This document shows, piece after piece, positions 19,988 to 28,225 of a stretch of 35,824 nucleotides of DNA (positions are counted from its first letter, which is position 1; every line of letters starts with the position of its first letter). Origin of the DNA: Bacteroidota bacterium (GTDB lineage Bacteria; Bacteroidota; Bacteroidia; Chitinophagales; Chitinophagaceae); NCBI GenBank assembly GCA_025352905.1, contig JANXRX010000060.1:1-35824 (forward strand). Reading direction: 5' to 3'. Both the position numbers and the translations under genes were made by a program. The notes below the pieces were generated by a model. That model was not told where the DNA came from, ran no database searches, and saw only the letters and a list, made by a program, of their open reading frames with translations.

Positions 19988-20749
19988 ATGTGTAAGATGA
20001 GATCCCTGTTTGCATTACTGTTATCTGTTAGCCTGTTAACGGCTTCCGCGCAGGATAACAATACCTTATTGAAAGAAGCGGATCTCCTGGAGAAACAACA
20101 GAAAGAACCCGAGGCCATTGATAAGTATAAACTGGTATTGGTAACGGAACCCACAAAGCTGAAAGCATTGGTAAAACTGGCGGAACTAAATGATATGATG
20201 GGCAACCGCCAGGTGGAGAAACCAGCCAAACGTTTGTATTATGAAACCGCGCTTTCTTTTGCGAAGAGAGCGTTTATGGCCGACAGTACAACGGCCGATG
20301 CCAATTATGTACTGGCCATGGCATCGGGTAAGATGACGGATGTGGAAACCGATAATAAAAAGATTGTGGCATTTGTGAAAGATGCAAAGCTGTATGCAGA
20401 AAGAGCTTTGATGATCGACCCCAACCACGCAAGAGCCAATTATGTACTTGGCAAATGGCACTATGAAATGGTGAATCTTTCGGGCATCAAAAAAGTAGCC
20501 GTGAAATTATTTTATGGCGGTATGCCGGATGGAGATATGGAACTGGCCATCAAACATATGGAGCGGTGCAGAACACTGGAACCCTATTTTGCAGCCGACT
20601 ATCTCGATCTGGGCCGGGCCTATAAAGACGATCATAAACCCACACCCGCCATAGAAGTGCTTACACGACTGGTTAAATTACCTAACCGCACATCCGAAGA
20701 CATTACTATTAAAGCAGAAGGCGCCAAATTATTAGAAACCTTACAATAA
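19988..20749 (+). CDS. Secreted TPR-repeat protein, function unknown
   Basis: Signal peptide (MRSLFALLLSVSLLTASAQ); TPR-like helices (YYETALSFAKRAFMADSTTADANYVLAMA, AERALMIDPNHARANYVLGKWHYEM). Confidence 0.8.
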   Translation: MCKMRSLFALLLSVSLLTASAQDNNTLLKEADLLEKQQKEPEAIDKYKLVLVTEPTKLKALVKLAELNDMMGNRQVEKPAKRLYYETALSFAKRAFMADSTTADANYVLAMASGKMTDVETDNKKIVAFVKDAKLYAERALMIDPNHARANYVLGKWHYEMVNLSGIKKVAVKLFYGGMPDGDMELAIKHMERCRTLEPYFAADYLDLGRAYKDDHKPTPAIEVLTRLVKLPNRTSEDITIKAEGAKLLETLQ

Positions 20750-20758
20750 AACCTACTC

Positions 20759-21019
20759 ATGGAACTAACTGAACAATTCGAAGAAGCCGTTGCCAACAGC
20801 AAGACCTTATCCGAAAAACCCGATAACGACACCCTGCTCAAACTCTATGCTTTATTTAAACAGTCTACCCTGGGCGACAACACCGGCAGCGGCCCCGATA
20901 ATGCATTCGATTTCGTGGCCAAATTCAAATTTGATGCCTGGGTTAAGCTGAAGGGTGTTTCAAAGGAAGAAGCGATGCAGCAGTATGTGGCGCTGGTGAA
21001 CGGGTTGCGGGGAGCATAG
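20759..21019 (+). CDS. Acyl-CoA-binding protein (ACBP) family
   Basis: LLKLYALFKQSTLGDNTGSGPD...KFKFDAWVKLKGVSKEEAMQQYVALV follows the ACBP ligand-pocket consensus. Confidence 0.92.
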   Translation: MELTEQFEEAVANSKTLSEKPDNDTLLKLYALFKQSTLGDNTGSGPDNAFDFVAKFKFDAWVKLKGVSKEEAMQQYVALVNGLRGA

Positions 21020-21022
21020 GGC

Positions 21023-21069
21023 AGTTCATGATGGATCATAGTTTATGGCCCCTTACTATGAACGATGAT
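21023..21069. repeat. Imperfect inverted repeat of TCATAGT/ACTATGA words between convergent genes
   Basis: TCATAGT 21036-21042 and ACTATGA 21055-21061 perfect; flanking GATGG/ATGATC only partially symmetric. Confidence 0.6.
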
Positions 21070-21075
21070 CTCCAC

Positions 21076-22434
21076 CTACATTCGCCTGCTCTTCCACTTA
21101 CCCCCCCGCATATAGATGAACGAAGGCACCAGGATCGTACCCCAGTAGATCCATTCGCTGAACCAGCCCCAGGTAATGGGAAGGTTCAGTTTTTCCAATA
21201 CGATATACACATACAAACAATAAAAAGTTATCGCGGCGATCTCGGAGTAGAGGTTCATCTTTGAATTACCGGTACCGGTAACGGCATTCATCCATACAAC
21301 CGAAATCGACATCAGCACCAGCGCGGTAGATACGACTCTTAATACAGGAATACCTGCGCTGATAAATTCTTCGCCCTGGCCATAGATCGATAAAAATATA
21401 TGCGGGAACAGGTTCAGCAGCAGGCATACCGTGATGGCAAATCCAACGCTCCATTTGATGATCCGGTGTATCAGCTCAATCACGTTGTGCTGCAGACCCT
21501 GGCCGATCACATTACTCACCATGGTATTGGCAGTGGCGGCAAATGCCCAGGTAAAACAACCGAAGAACCCGAAAATATTACGCATGGTATTGGAAACCGC
21601 CAGCGCCTGGTCGCCATGATGCTCTATCAGTATATAAAAGAATTCCCAGCTCATGATACTGATCGTGAACTGCAGGATCAGTGGAAAGGATTGTTTCAGG
21701 ATCAGTTTTGTATTGGCCGCATCAAAGGCCCAGTTTTTGAACAGGTGCAGTTGTTTCGTGATCCCGTTTAGCCTGATCACCACGAAGATCACCGATAGCC
21801 CTGCAAATTCGGCAATGATGGAAGCATAGGCCGCGCCATTAAACCCCAATTTTGGCATCCCGAAATGACCATAGATCAATGAATAGTCAAAGAATACATT
21901 ACAGATGGCTTCCGTAGCGGTACCGATGATCAGGTACCTGCTTTGATTGGTACCCACCAGCAACGCGTTCCGCATCTGGTACACATATAAAAAGGGAAGA
22001 CCCAGGATCCGGATATGCAGGAAACTAACTGAAGTACGCACACTTTCCGGATCGTGCAGCGACCAACCCAATACCCAGGGGGATATAAACCAGGTAACCA
22101 GTATTCCGAAAGCCGCCAAAACAAGGGAGATCCGCACACCCTGCGAAAAAAGATTGCCGATGGCGTCTATCCGGTTCTCGCCGGCACGCCGCGATATCAG
22201 CGCCTGCAGCCCGTTGTTCAGGCCCTGACCCATCACAGCAAATATCAGGTAATACACCCCTGTGATTCCTGCCAAAGCAAGCGCCCGCTGACTAAGACCA
22301 CCAAGAAAGATGTTATTGATGATAAAATTGACCTGCGGAACAATTATCGAGGCAGTTATCGGGAGCGCTATACTTAATACCTGTTTATTGCTGATATTTA
22401 CCTGCAGGTTCAGGTCTTGGGAATGACTAGGCAT
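21076..22434 (-). CDS. MATE family efflux transporter
   Basis: Twelve-TM MATE pattern (LSIALPITASIIVPQVNFIINNIFLGGLSQRALALAGITGVYYLIFAVMGQGLNNGLQALISRRAGE). ATG 22434 (MPSHSQDL) preferred to TTG 22446. Confidence 0.93.
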   Translation of the reverse strand: MPSHSQDLNLQVNISNKQVLSIALPITASIIVPQVNFIINNIFLGGLSQRALALAGITGVYYLIFAVMGQGLNNGLQALISRRAGENRIDAIGNLFSQGVRISLVLAAFGILVTWFISPWVLGWSLHDPESVRTSVSFLHIRILGLPFLYVYQMRNALLVGTNQSRYLIIGTATEAICNVFFDYSLIYGHFGMPKLGFNGAAYASIIAEFAGLSVIFVVIRLNGITKQLHLFKNWAFDAANTKLILKQSFPLILQFTISIMSWEFFYILIEHHGDQALAVSNTMRNIFGFFGCFTWAFAATANTMVSNVIGQGLQHNVIELIHRIIKWSVGFAITVCLLLNLFPHIFLSIYGQGEEFISAGIPVLRVVSTALVLMSISVVWMNAVTGTGNSKMNLYSEIAAITFYCLYVYIVLEKLNLPITWGWFSEWIYWGTILVPSFIYMRGGKWKSRRM

Positions 22435-22443
22435 AATATGGCG

Positions 22444-22451
22444 CAAAGCTA
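22444..22451 (-). promoter_or_regulatory. Predicted -7 box TAGCTTTG of the MATE gene
   Basis: Plus strand CAAAGCTA; TAnnTTTG on the minus strand ends 9 nt before ATG 22434. Confidence 0.5.
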
Positions 22452-22525
22452 CTATTTTGCGGTTTTCGCAGATCAGGTTTTGCTGACAGGGCTTTTTTTA
22501 TATCATTGCACCGTAATTCATCCGA

Positions 22526-23377
22526 ATGACCCAAAAAAGGATTCATTTTTATTCAGAAACAAAGCCACCCGCTTCCTTTACCGGCGCAGAGCAGTTAATC
22601 ATAGAGATCGGCTGTAGCCAGGCCGTTTTCCTGGTAAGGACCGCAGGCTCAGGGCTGACAGAAGCGCTGGAAATATTTCAATACGATAGCGCAGACACCG
22701 CCTGGGATGAAGTATTTACAGAGATCAAAAAAACATCTGAGCTGCTTACGCATACCTACCAGGACGCCCGCATTTTTTATAATTTTCCCGAAGCGCTGAT
22801 CGTTCCTGAATCTAAATTCGGCGTGGCGGCAGGTAAAGACTATCTCGAACAGATCTATGGAGAGCGCTTTAGCGACCCCGTCAGCTATGAAAAACTCTTA
22901 GCAGGTATCGGGATGAATGTAGTGTACCGTGTTACAAAACCGGTGGCAGACTGGGTAGCACAACAATTTCCGGGCAGGCATCATTCCGCGCATATCTATA
23001 CGGAAATACTGGAGAGCCTTTACAGCCGGTCGTTACCAGAGGGTAATTTTACGGTGATCCGTTTTTACCGGAAGCACCTGATAGTGGCCGTGCTGAAAAA
23101 TAAAAAATTGCAGATCATCCAGTCGTTCAATTACGATGTGGATGAAGATATCCTCTACTATCTGCTCAGCATCATTCAGCAGTTTGAACTCAACCCGGAT
23201 TATTCCGTGGCGGAGATCAGCGGGGAGCTGGACAAACAATCCGTTATCGCGCAGCAATTGCCTAATCTTTTTGCCAATATTACCTGGGTCGACAGCGAGG
23301 CAACAGGTGTTTTTGCAGCCGTAGTAGCTGCCTACCCGCCGCATTATTTTACCCCTTATGCTAAACTGGGGTTATGA
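22526..23377 (+). CDS. DUF3822 family protein (predicted actin-like/ASKHA fold)
   Basis: LIIEIGCSQAVFLV..., DARIFYNFPEALIVPESKF, FTVIRFYRKHLIVAVLKNKKLQIIQSFNYDVDEDILYYLLSIIQQFELNPDYSVAEISGELD; immediately upstream of rsmD, as in other Bacteroidota. Confidence 0.88.
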   Translation: MTQKRIHFYSETKPPASFTGAEQLIIEIGCSQAVFLVRTAGSGLTEALEIFQYDSADTAWDEVFTEIKKTSELLTHTYQDARIFYNFPEALIVPESKFGVAAGKDYLEQIYGERFSDPVSYEKLLAGIGMNVVYRVTKPVADWVAQQFPGRHHSAHIYTEILESLYSRSLPEGNFTVIRFYRKHLIVAVLKNKKLQIIQSFNYDVDEDILYYLLSIIQQFELNPDYSVAEISGELDKQSVIAQQLPNLFANITWVDSEATGVFAAVVAAYPPHYFTPYAKLGL

Positions 23378-23913
23378 GGATCATCTCGGGCAAATGGGGT
23401 GGGAGAAGGATCAGTCCGCCCGCCAATATGCCGCATACAAGGCCAACAACAGATATCGCAAAGGAAGGGCTGTTCAATATCCTGCAGAGCCGTATGAATT
23501 TTGAAGGGAGTAAAACCCTCGACCTGTTTGGGGGCACCGGCTGTATCAGCTATGAACTGGGATCGAGAGGGGCGGGGGAGATGATCATTATAGAGAAGGA
23601 TCCCATCATGCATGCGTTCATCAAAAAGAACCTCGATATGCTGGGCGCGGAAAACAGCAAAGTATTGAAAATGGATGTATTCTCATTCCTGAATACTGCC
23701 ACCGAAAGTTTCGATTTCATTTTTGCCGGACCGCCGTATGCATTGGGGAGTATAGATGAATTGCCAAAGATGATTGTATCAAAACAACTGATCGCTAAAA
23801 AAGGTTTTTTTGTACTCGAACATACACCGCGGAATATTTACGCAACCTACCCCGGGTTCAGCTTCCAGCGCAATTATGGAACCACGCTGTTCTCTTTCTT
23901 TACGAACGCTTAA
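23374..23913 (+). CDS. rsmD: 16S rRNA (guanine(966)-N(2))-methyltransferase RsmD
   Basis: MRIISGKWGGRRI..., RPTTDIAKEGLFNIL, LDLFGGTGCISYELGSRGA, catalytic-type FAGPPYA. Confidence 0.94.
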   Translation: MRIISGKWGGRRISPPANMPHTRPTTDIAKEGLFNILQSRMNFEGSKTLDLFGGTGCISYELGSRGAGEMIIIEKDPIMHAFIKKNLDMLGAENSKVLKMDVFSFLNTATESFDFIFAGPPYALGSIDELPKMIVSKQLIAKKGFFVLEHTPRNIYATYPGFSFQRNYGTTLFSFFTNA

Positions 23914-23917
23914 CTTT

Positions 23918-24577
23918 ATGAGTACATCTATTTTTATAACAGGTATCGGTACAGATGTGGGCAAGACTTTAGTGGCTGCTATCGTAACCGAGGCTTTGAA
24001 CGCTGATTACTGGAAACCGGTACAGGCGGGATATGCCGATGGCACAGATACCCAACAGGTGAAAGAATTATTAAGCAACAATACATCCGTGGTGCATACC
24101 GAATTGTATCGTTTGGCCACACCCGCTTCACCGCATATCGCCGCAAGCAAAGAAGGCGTAACGATAAACGCGGAACAGATCAGCGAACAGGCAAAACAAA
24201 TCATGGATAATAACCAGCAGCGCCCCCTCGTAATAGAAGGAGCGGGCGGTTTATTGGTACCGCTAACACCTGAACTCATGGTAGCGGATCTGGCAGCCAA
24301 ACTAAAGGCGCGTGTGATCATCGTAAGCAGGAACTATCTCGGCAGCATCAACCATTCTTTATTAACTGCGGCATATTGTAGTAACATAGGTTTACAGGTT
24401 GCCGGCTGGATCTTCAGTGATGATTACCTTAGTTATGAAAACGAGATCGTACAATGGAGCGGCTATCCTTCGATCGGTTCCGTTCCGCGGCTTAACACGA
24501 TCAATAAACAGGTTATCCATGAACAGGCCATGCGTTTGCGGGGCTCATTATCGGCACATCTCAACTTACCGTTATGA
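23918..24577 (+). CDS. bioD: Dethiobiotin synthase
   Basis: MSTSIFITGIGTDVGKTLVAAIVTEAL (P-loop), YWKPVQAG, VIEGAGGLLVPL. ATG 23918 preferred to track start 23810. Confidence 0.95.
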   Translation: MSTSIFITGIGTDVGKTLVAAIVTEALNADYWKPVQAGYADGTDTQQVKELLSNNTSVVHTELYRLATPASPHIAASKEGVTINAEQISEQAKQIMDNNQQRPLVIEGAGGLLVPLTPELMVADLAAKLKARVIIVSRNYLGSINHSLLTAAYCSNIGLQVAGWIFSDDYLSYENEIVQWSGYPSIGSVPRLNTINKQVIHEQAMRLRGSLSAHLNLPL

Positions 24578-25143
24578 CAAAACAGGCGCTGAGAGAAATC
24601 TATAAGGTAAAAAGAGAAACCCTGGATGCGCAGGAGCGGATGCGGCTGGATGACCTGTTGCTGTTGCAGTTCCAGCAATTCAATTACGGGGAGATCCGCA
24701 CCGTTCTTAGCTACTGGCCCATGCGTAATGCAGCGGAACCCAATACCCATTTATTTACCGGCTATCTAAGGCATATGATACCGGGGCTGGTGATGGGGTA
24801 CCCGGTTACTGATAAGGCGGCTATACAGCTGACGGCCTTATCCATTCACGAAGACACGGTCTATCATACAGATAGCTGGGGCATCACAGAACCTAAGGAA
24901 GGCGCTGTGATTCAACCTGTTGAAATCGACCTCGTGCTGGTGCCCTTACTGGCCTTCGACAAACAAGGCTACCGTGTTGGATATGGAAAAGGGTTTTACG
25001 ACCGGTATCTTGCTCTTTGCCGGAAGGATACGGTAAAGATCGGCTTTTCGTATTTTGAGCCGGAGGAGAAGATCACTGATACAGATCAATTTGATGTACC
25101 TTTGACCTACTGTATCACACCGCAACATACCTATGAATTTTAA
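24574..25143 (+). CDS. 5-formyltetrahydrofolate cyclo-ligase family protein
   Basis: VLVPLLAFDKQGYRVGYGKGFYDRYLA signature; N-terminal KQALREIYKVKRETLDAQER. Confidence 0.94.
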   Translation: MTKQALREIYKVKRETLDAQERMRLDDLLLLQFQQFNYGEIRTVLSYWPMRNAAEPNTHLFTGYLRHMIPGLVMGYPVTDKAAIQLTALSIHEDTVYHTDSWGITEPKEGAVIQPVEIDLVLVPLLAFDKQGYRVGYGKGFYDRYLALCRKDTVKIGFSYFEPEEKITDTDQFDVPLTYCITPQHTYEF

Positions 25144-26218
25144 CACGATCTTTCTTAAATCCTTCCGTGTTTTATTGTTACCACTTGCCCTGATCTATGG
25201 ATTGATCATTTTTATCCGGAACTATTTATACGACAGCAAACGGATCACAACCGCGTCTTTTAATTTCCCGCTTATTTGTGTAGGTAACCTGGCCGTTGGC
25301 GGAACGGGTAAATCGCCCATGGTGGAATACCTGGTTGAACAGCTGGCAAATGAATTCAGCCTGGCCACACTGAGCCGGGGATATAAACGCAAAACCAAAG
25401 GATATGTATTGGCTAACGATTATACCACCGCATTGGAAATAGGGGATGAACCTATGCAGTTCCACAATAAGTTTCCCGGTATAGCCGTAGCCTCCTGCGA
25501 AGAAAGGATCGTGGGGATACCGCATTTATTACAGGATGTACCTGGGCTGCGGGCCATTATCCTCGACGATGCTTTCCAGCACCGGTCGGTAAGAGCAGGA
25601 TTGAATATTTTACTCACCGAATACAATAACCTGTATTCGCAGGATTTTTTCTTACCTACCGGCGATCTGAGAGACCAGCGCTCATCCGCCAAAAGAGCTG
25701 AAGTGATCATCGTTACCAAGTGCCCGGAAGATATATCGGCTGAAAAAAAACAAAGGATCATCCGGCAGTTAGCGCCAACGGCTACGCAGAAAATATTTTT
25801 TACCACGATCGAATACGGGATCCCTTACCATATATTCAATCATGGTGATGAATGGCACCTCACGCCAAGGGATGAGGTATTATTGGTTTGCGGTATCGCC
25901 AATCCCCGGCCGTTAAAAGAATATTTACTGGAAAGGGCGCATACGTATTATCAGCTGGATTATTCCGACCACCATATTTTTTCGATAGACGACCTGAACG
26001 AGATCAGGGAAAGTTTTGAAGAGATCGATGCAAAAGACAAACTCATACTAACCACGGAAAAAGATGCCGTAAGGCTTTTAAAATTCACGGAAGAACTGGC
26101 CACGCTTCCTATGTACGTAGTGCCTATCCGGCATAAGTTCCTTTTTGAAGAAGGAGAACCATTTAATGAACTGGTGACTGATTTTATCAGGAACTTTCAT
26201 TTCAACCCAGCTATATGA
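25133..26218 (+). CDS. lpxK: Tetraacyldisaccharide 4'-kinase
   Basis: VGNLAVGGTGKSPMVEYL P-loop, LSRGYKRKTKGYV, ILDDAFQHRSVRAGLNILLTEY, LRDQRSSAKRAEVIIVTK. Confidence 0.96.
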   Translation: MNFNTIFLKSFRVLLLPLALIYGLIIFIRNYLYDSKRITTASFNFPLICVGNLAVGGTGKSPMVEYLVEQLANEFSLATLSRGYKRKTKGYVLANDYTTALEIGDEPMQFHNKFPGIAVASCEERIVGIPHLLQDVPGLRAIILDDAFQHRSVRAGLNILLTEYNNLYSQDFFLPTGDLRDQRSSAKRAEVIIVTKCPEDISAEKKQRIIRQLAPTATQKIFFTTIEYGIPYHIFNHGDEWHLTPRDEVLLVCGIANPRPLKEYLLERAHTYYQLDYSDHHIFSIDDLNEIRESFEEIDAKDKLILTTEKDAVRLLKFTEELATLPMYVVPIRHKFLFEEGEPFNELVTDFIRNFHFNPAI

Positions 26219-28215
26219 ACAAGAAAAAATCAAAACAAAAGTCAAAATCAAAAATAACCGCACAAGTAACCCTGAAAGGGAAACTCGAAGTAACCCGCTC
26301 AGGCATGGGATACGTGATCATTGAGAATGTGGCAGGAGATGTACTGGTAAAACCCGGTGATTTTAATACCGCGCTGAATGGCGATACGGTTCGCGTAAAA
26401 GTGATCAGGGAGAATGTACGTTCCGGCAAAAAGGAAGGCAAGATCATGGAAGTGGTTACCCGTAAACAAACAGAATTTACCGGCCATCTCCAACTCTCCA
26501 CCAATTACGCTTTTTTTATTCCGGATACAGATAAGCCGATGCCCGACCTGTTTATTCCCTTAACAGAACTGAATGGCGCAAAAAACAAGGACAGGGTAGT
26601 GGCGCGACTGGTTAAATGGGATAAGGATGATAAAAAACCGGTTGGCACGATCGTGAGCCTTCTCTTACCCGAAGATGAAAATGATGCGGCGATGAAAGAA
26701 CTGCTTGCCCAGGCCGGTTTCCCTTTGTCGTTCCCCGAAGATGTACTGGAAGAATCGGAGCGGCTGCCCGATGTATTGGATTCGGAAGAAATCAAAAGAC
26801 GCAGGGACTGTCGCGATATCCTCACATTCACCATCGACCCTGCCGATGCGAAAGATTTTGACGATGCGATCTCTATCCGTAAATTAAGCAATGGCCTTTA
26901 CGAGATCGGTGTACATATTGCAGATGTAAGTTATTATGTGCACCCGGGAACCGAACTGGATGAGGAAGCATATAAAAGGGCCACATCGGTCTATCTTCCT
27001 GACCGTGTAAACCCCATGCTGCCCGAAAGGATCTCTAATGAATTGTGTTCGCTGCGGCCGCATGAAGATAAGTTCACTTTCTCTGCCATTTTCCAGATGA
27101 GTAACAAGGGAGAGATAAAACAATACTGGCTGGGCAAGACCGTGATCCATTCAGACCATCGCTATGCCTATGAGGATGTGCAGGAGATCATTGAATCGAA
27201 GAAAGGTATCCACGAAGAAGAAATTTTATTGCTGAACGATATCGCGCAGCGCCTCCGCAAAATACGTTTCAGCAAGGGCGCCATTAATTTCTCCTCGCAG
27301 GAAGTGCGTTTTAAACTGGATGAGAAAGGTAAGCCCATCGGCATCGTTGTGAAAGAAAGCAAGGAAGCGCACCAGCTCATTGAAGAATTTATGCTGCTGG
27401 CCAACCGCACCGTTGCAGAGAACGTGGCCAAACTCAAGATCAATAAAAAACCACTGCCATTCCCGTACCGTGTGCATGACCAGCCCGACCCGGAAAAGCT
27501 GAACCCCTTTATCGTTTACGCCAAAAAATATGGCTATACATTCGATACCTCATCGCCCGGGGCGATAGCGCTCAGCTTTAATACCATGCTTGCCGCCGCC
27601 AAAGGAAAACCAGAACAGCATGTGCTGGAACAGCTGGGCATCCGTACCATGGCAAAAGCGATTTACACCACCGAAAACATCGGTCACTATGGATTGGCTT
27701 TTGAATTTTACTGTCACTTCACTTCCCCCATCCGTCGTTACCCCGATGTGTTGGTGCACCGCGTGCTGGAATCCATCATAGAGAATAAGCCGCTCACGGA
27801 TAAAAAGATGGAAGAAAAATGCAAACACAGTAGTGAACGTGAAAGGGCCGCGATGGAATGTGAACGCGCCGGCAACAAATACAAACAGGTAGAGTTCCTG
27901 AAAGAACATCTCGGGGAAGTATTCGAAGGGGTTGTAAGCGGCGTGGCCAGTTTTGGATTCTGGGTAGAAACGGTGGCGCATAAATGCGAGGGCCTGGTGA
28001 GTATCATAGGCCTGTCTGACTACGACGATTTCCGCCTGGTAGAAGGCGATTACAGCCTGGTAGGACGCCGTAGCGGCCGCACATTCAGAATGGGCGACAC
28101 AGTAACGATCAGGGTCGTTTCAGCCAATCTGGAGAAAAGACAATTAGATTATGAATGGGTGATGGGAGTAGAAGGGAAGAAAGAGAAGGAAAAAGGGGTA
28201 AAGGGTAAGGGATAA
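26215..28215 (+). CDS. rnr: Ribonuclease R
   Basis: RNB motif FTIDPADAKDFDDAIS, YHIADVSYYV-type HIADVSYYVHPGTELDEEA, HFTSPIRRYPDVLVHR, C-terminal S1 domain. Confidence 0.96.
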   Translation: MNKKKSKQKSKSKITAQVTLKGKLEVTRSGMGYVIIENVAGDVLVKPGDFNTALNGDTVRVKVIRENVRSGKKEGKIMEVVTRKQTEFTGHLQLSTNYAFFIPDTDKPMPDLFIPLTELNGAKNKDRVVARLVKWDKDDKKPVGTIVSLLLPEDENDAAMKELLAQAGFPLSFPEDVLEESERLPDVLDSEEIKRRRDCRDILTFTIDPADAKDFDDAISIRKLSNGLYEIGVHIADVSYYVHPGTELDEEAYKRATSVYLPDRVNPMLPERISNELCSLRPHEDKFTFSAIFQMSNKGEIKQYWLGKTVIHSDHRYAYEDVQEIIESKKGIHEEEILLLNDIAQRLRKIRFSKGAINFSSQEVRFKLDEKGKPIGIVVKESKEAHQLIEEFMLLANRTVAENVAKLKINKKPLPFPYRVHDQPDPEKLNPFIVYAKKYGYTFDTSSPGAIALSFNTMLAAAKGKPEQHVLEQLGIRTMAKAIYTTENIGHYGLAFEFYCHFTSPIRRYPDVLVHRVLESIIENKPLTDKKMEEKCKHSSERERAAMECERAGNKYKQVEFLKEHLGEVFEGVVSGVASFGFWVETVAHKCEGLVSIIGLSDYDDFRLVEGDYSLVGRRSGRTFRMGDTVTIRVVSANLEKRQLDYEWVMGVEGKKEKEKGVKGKG

Positions 28216-28222
28216 GGGATAA
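28195..28222. repeat. Four tandem heptamers GGGGTAA AGGGTAA GGGATAA GGGATAA
   Basis: Direct reading; spans the last codons and stop codon (TAA 28213-28215) of rnr. Confidence 0.9.
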
Positions 28223-28225
28223 GTT

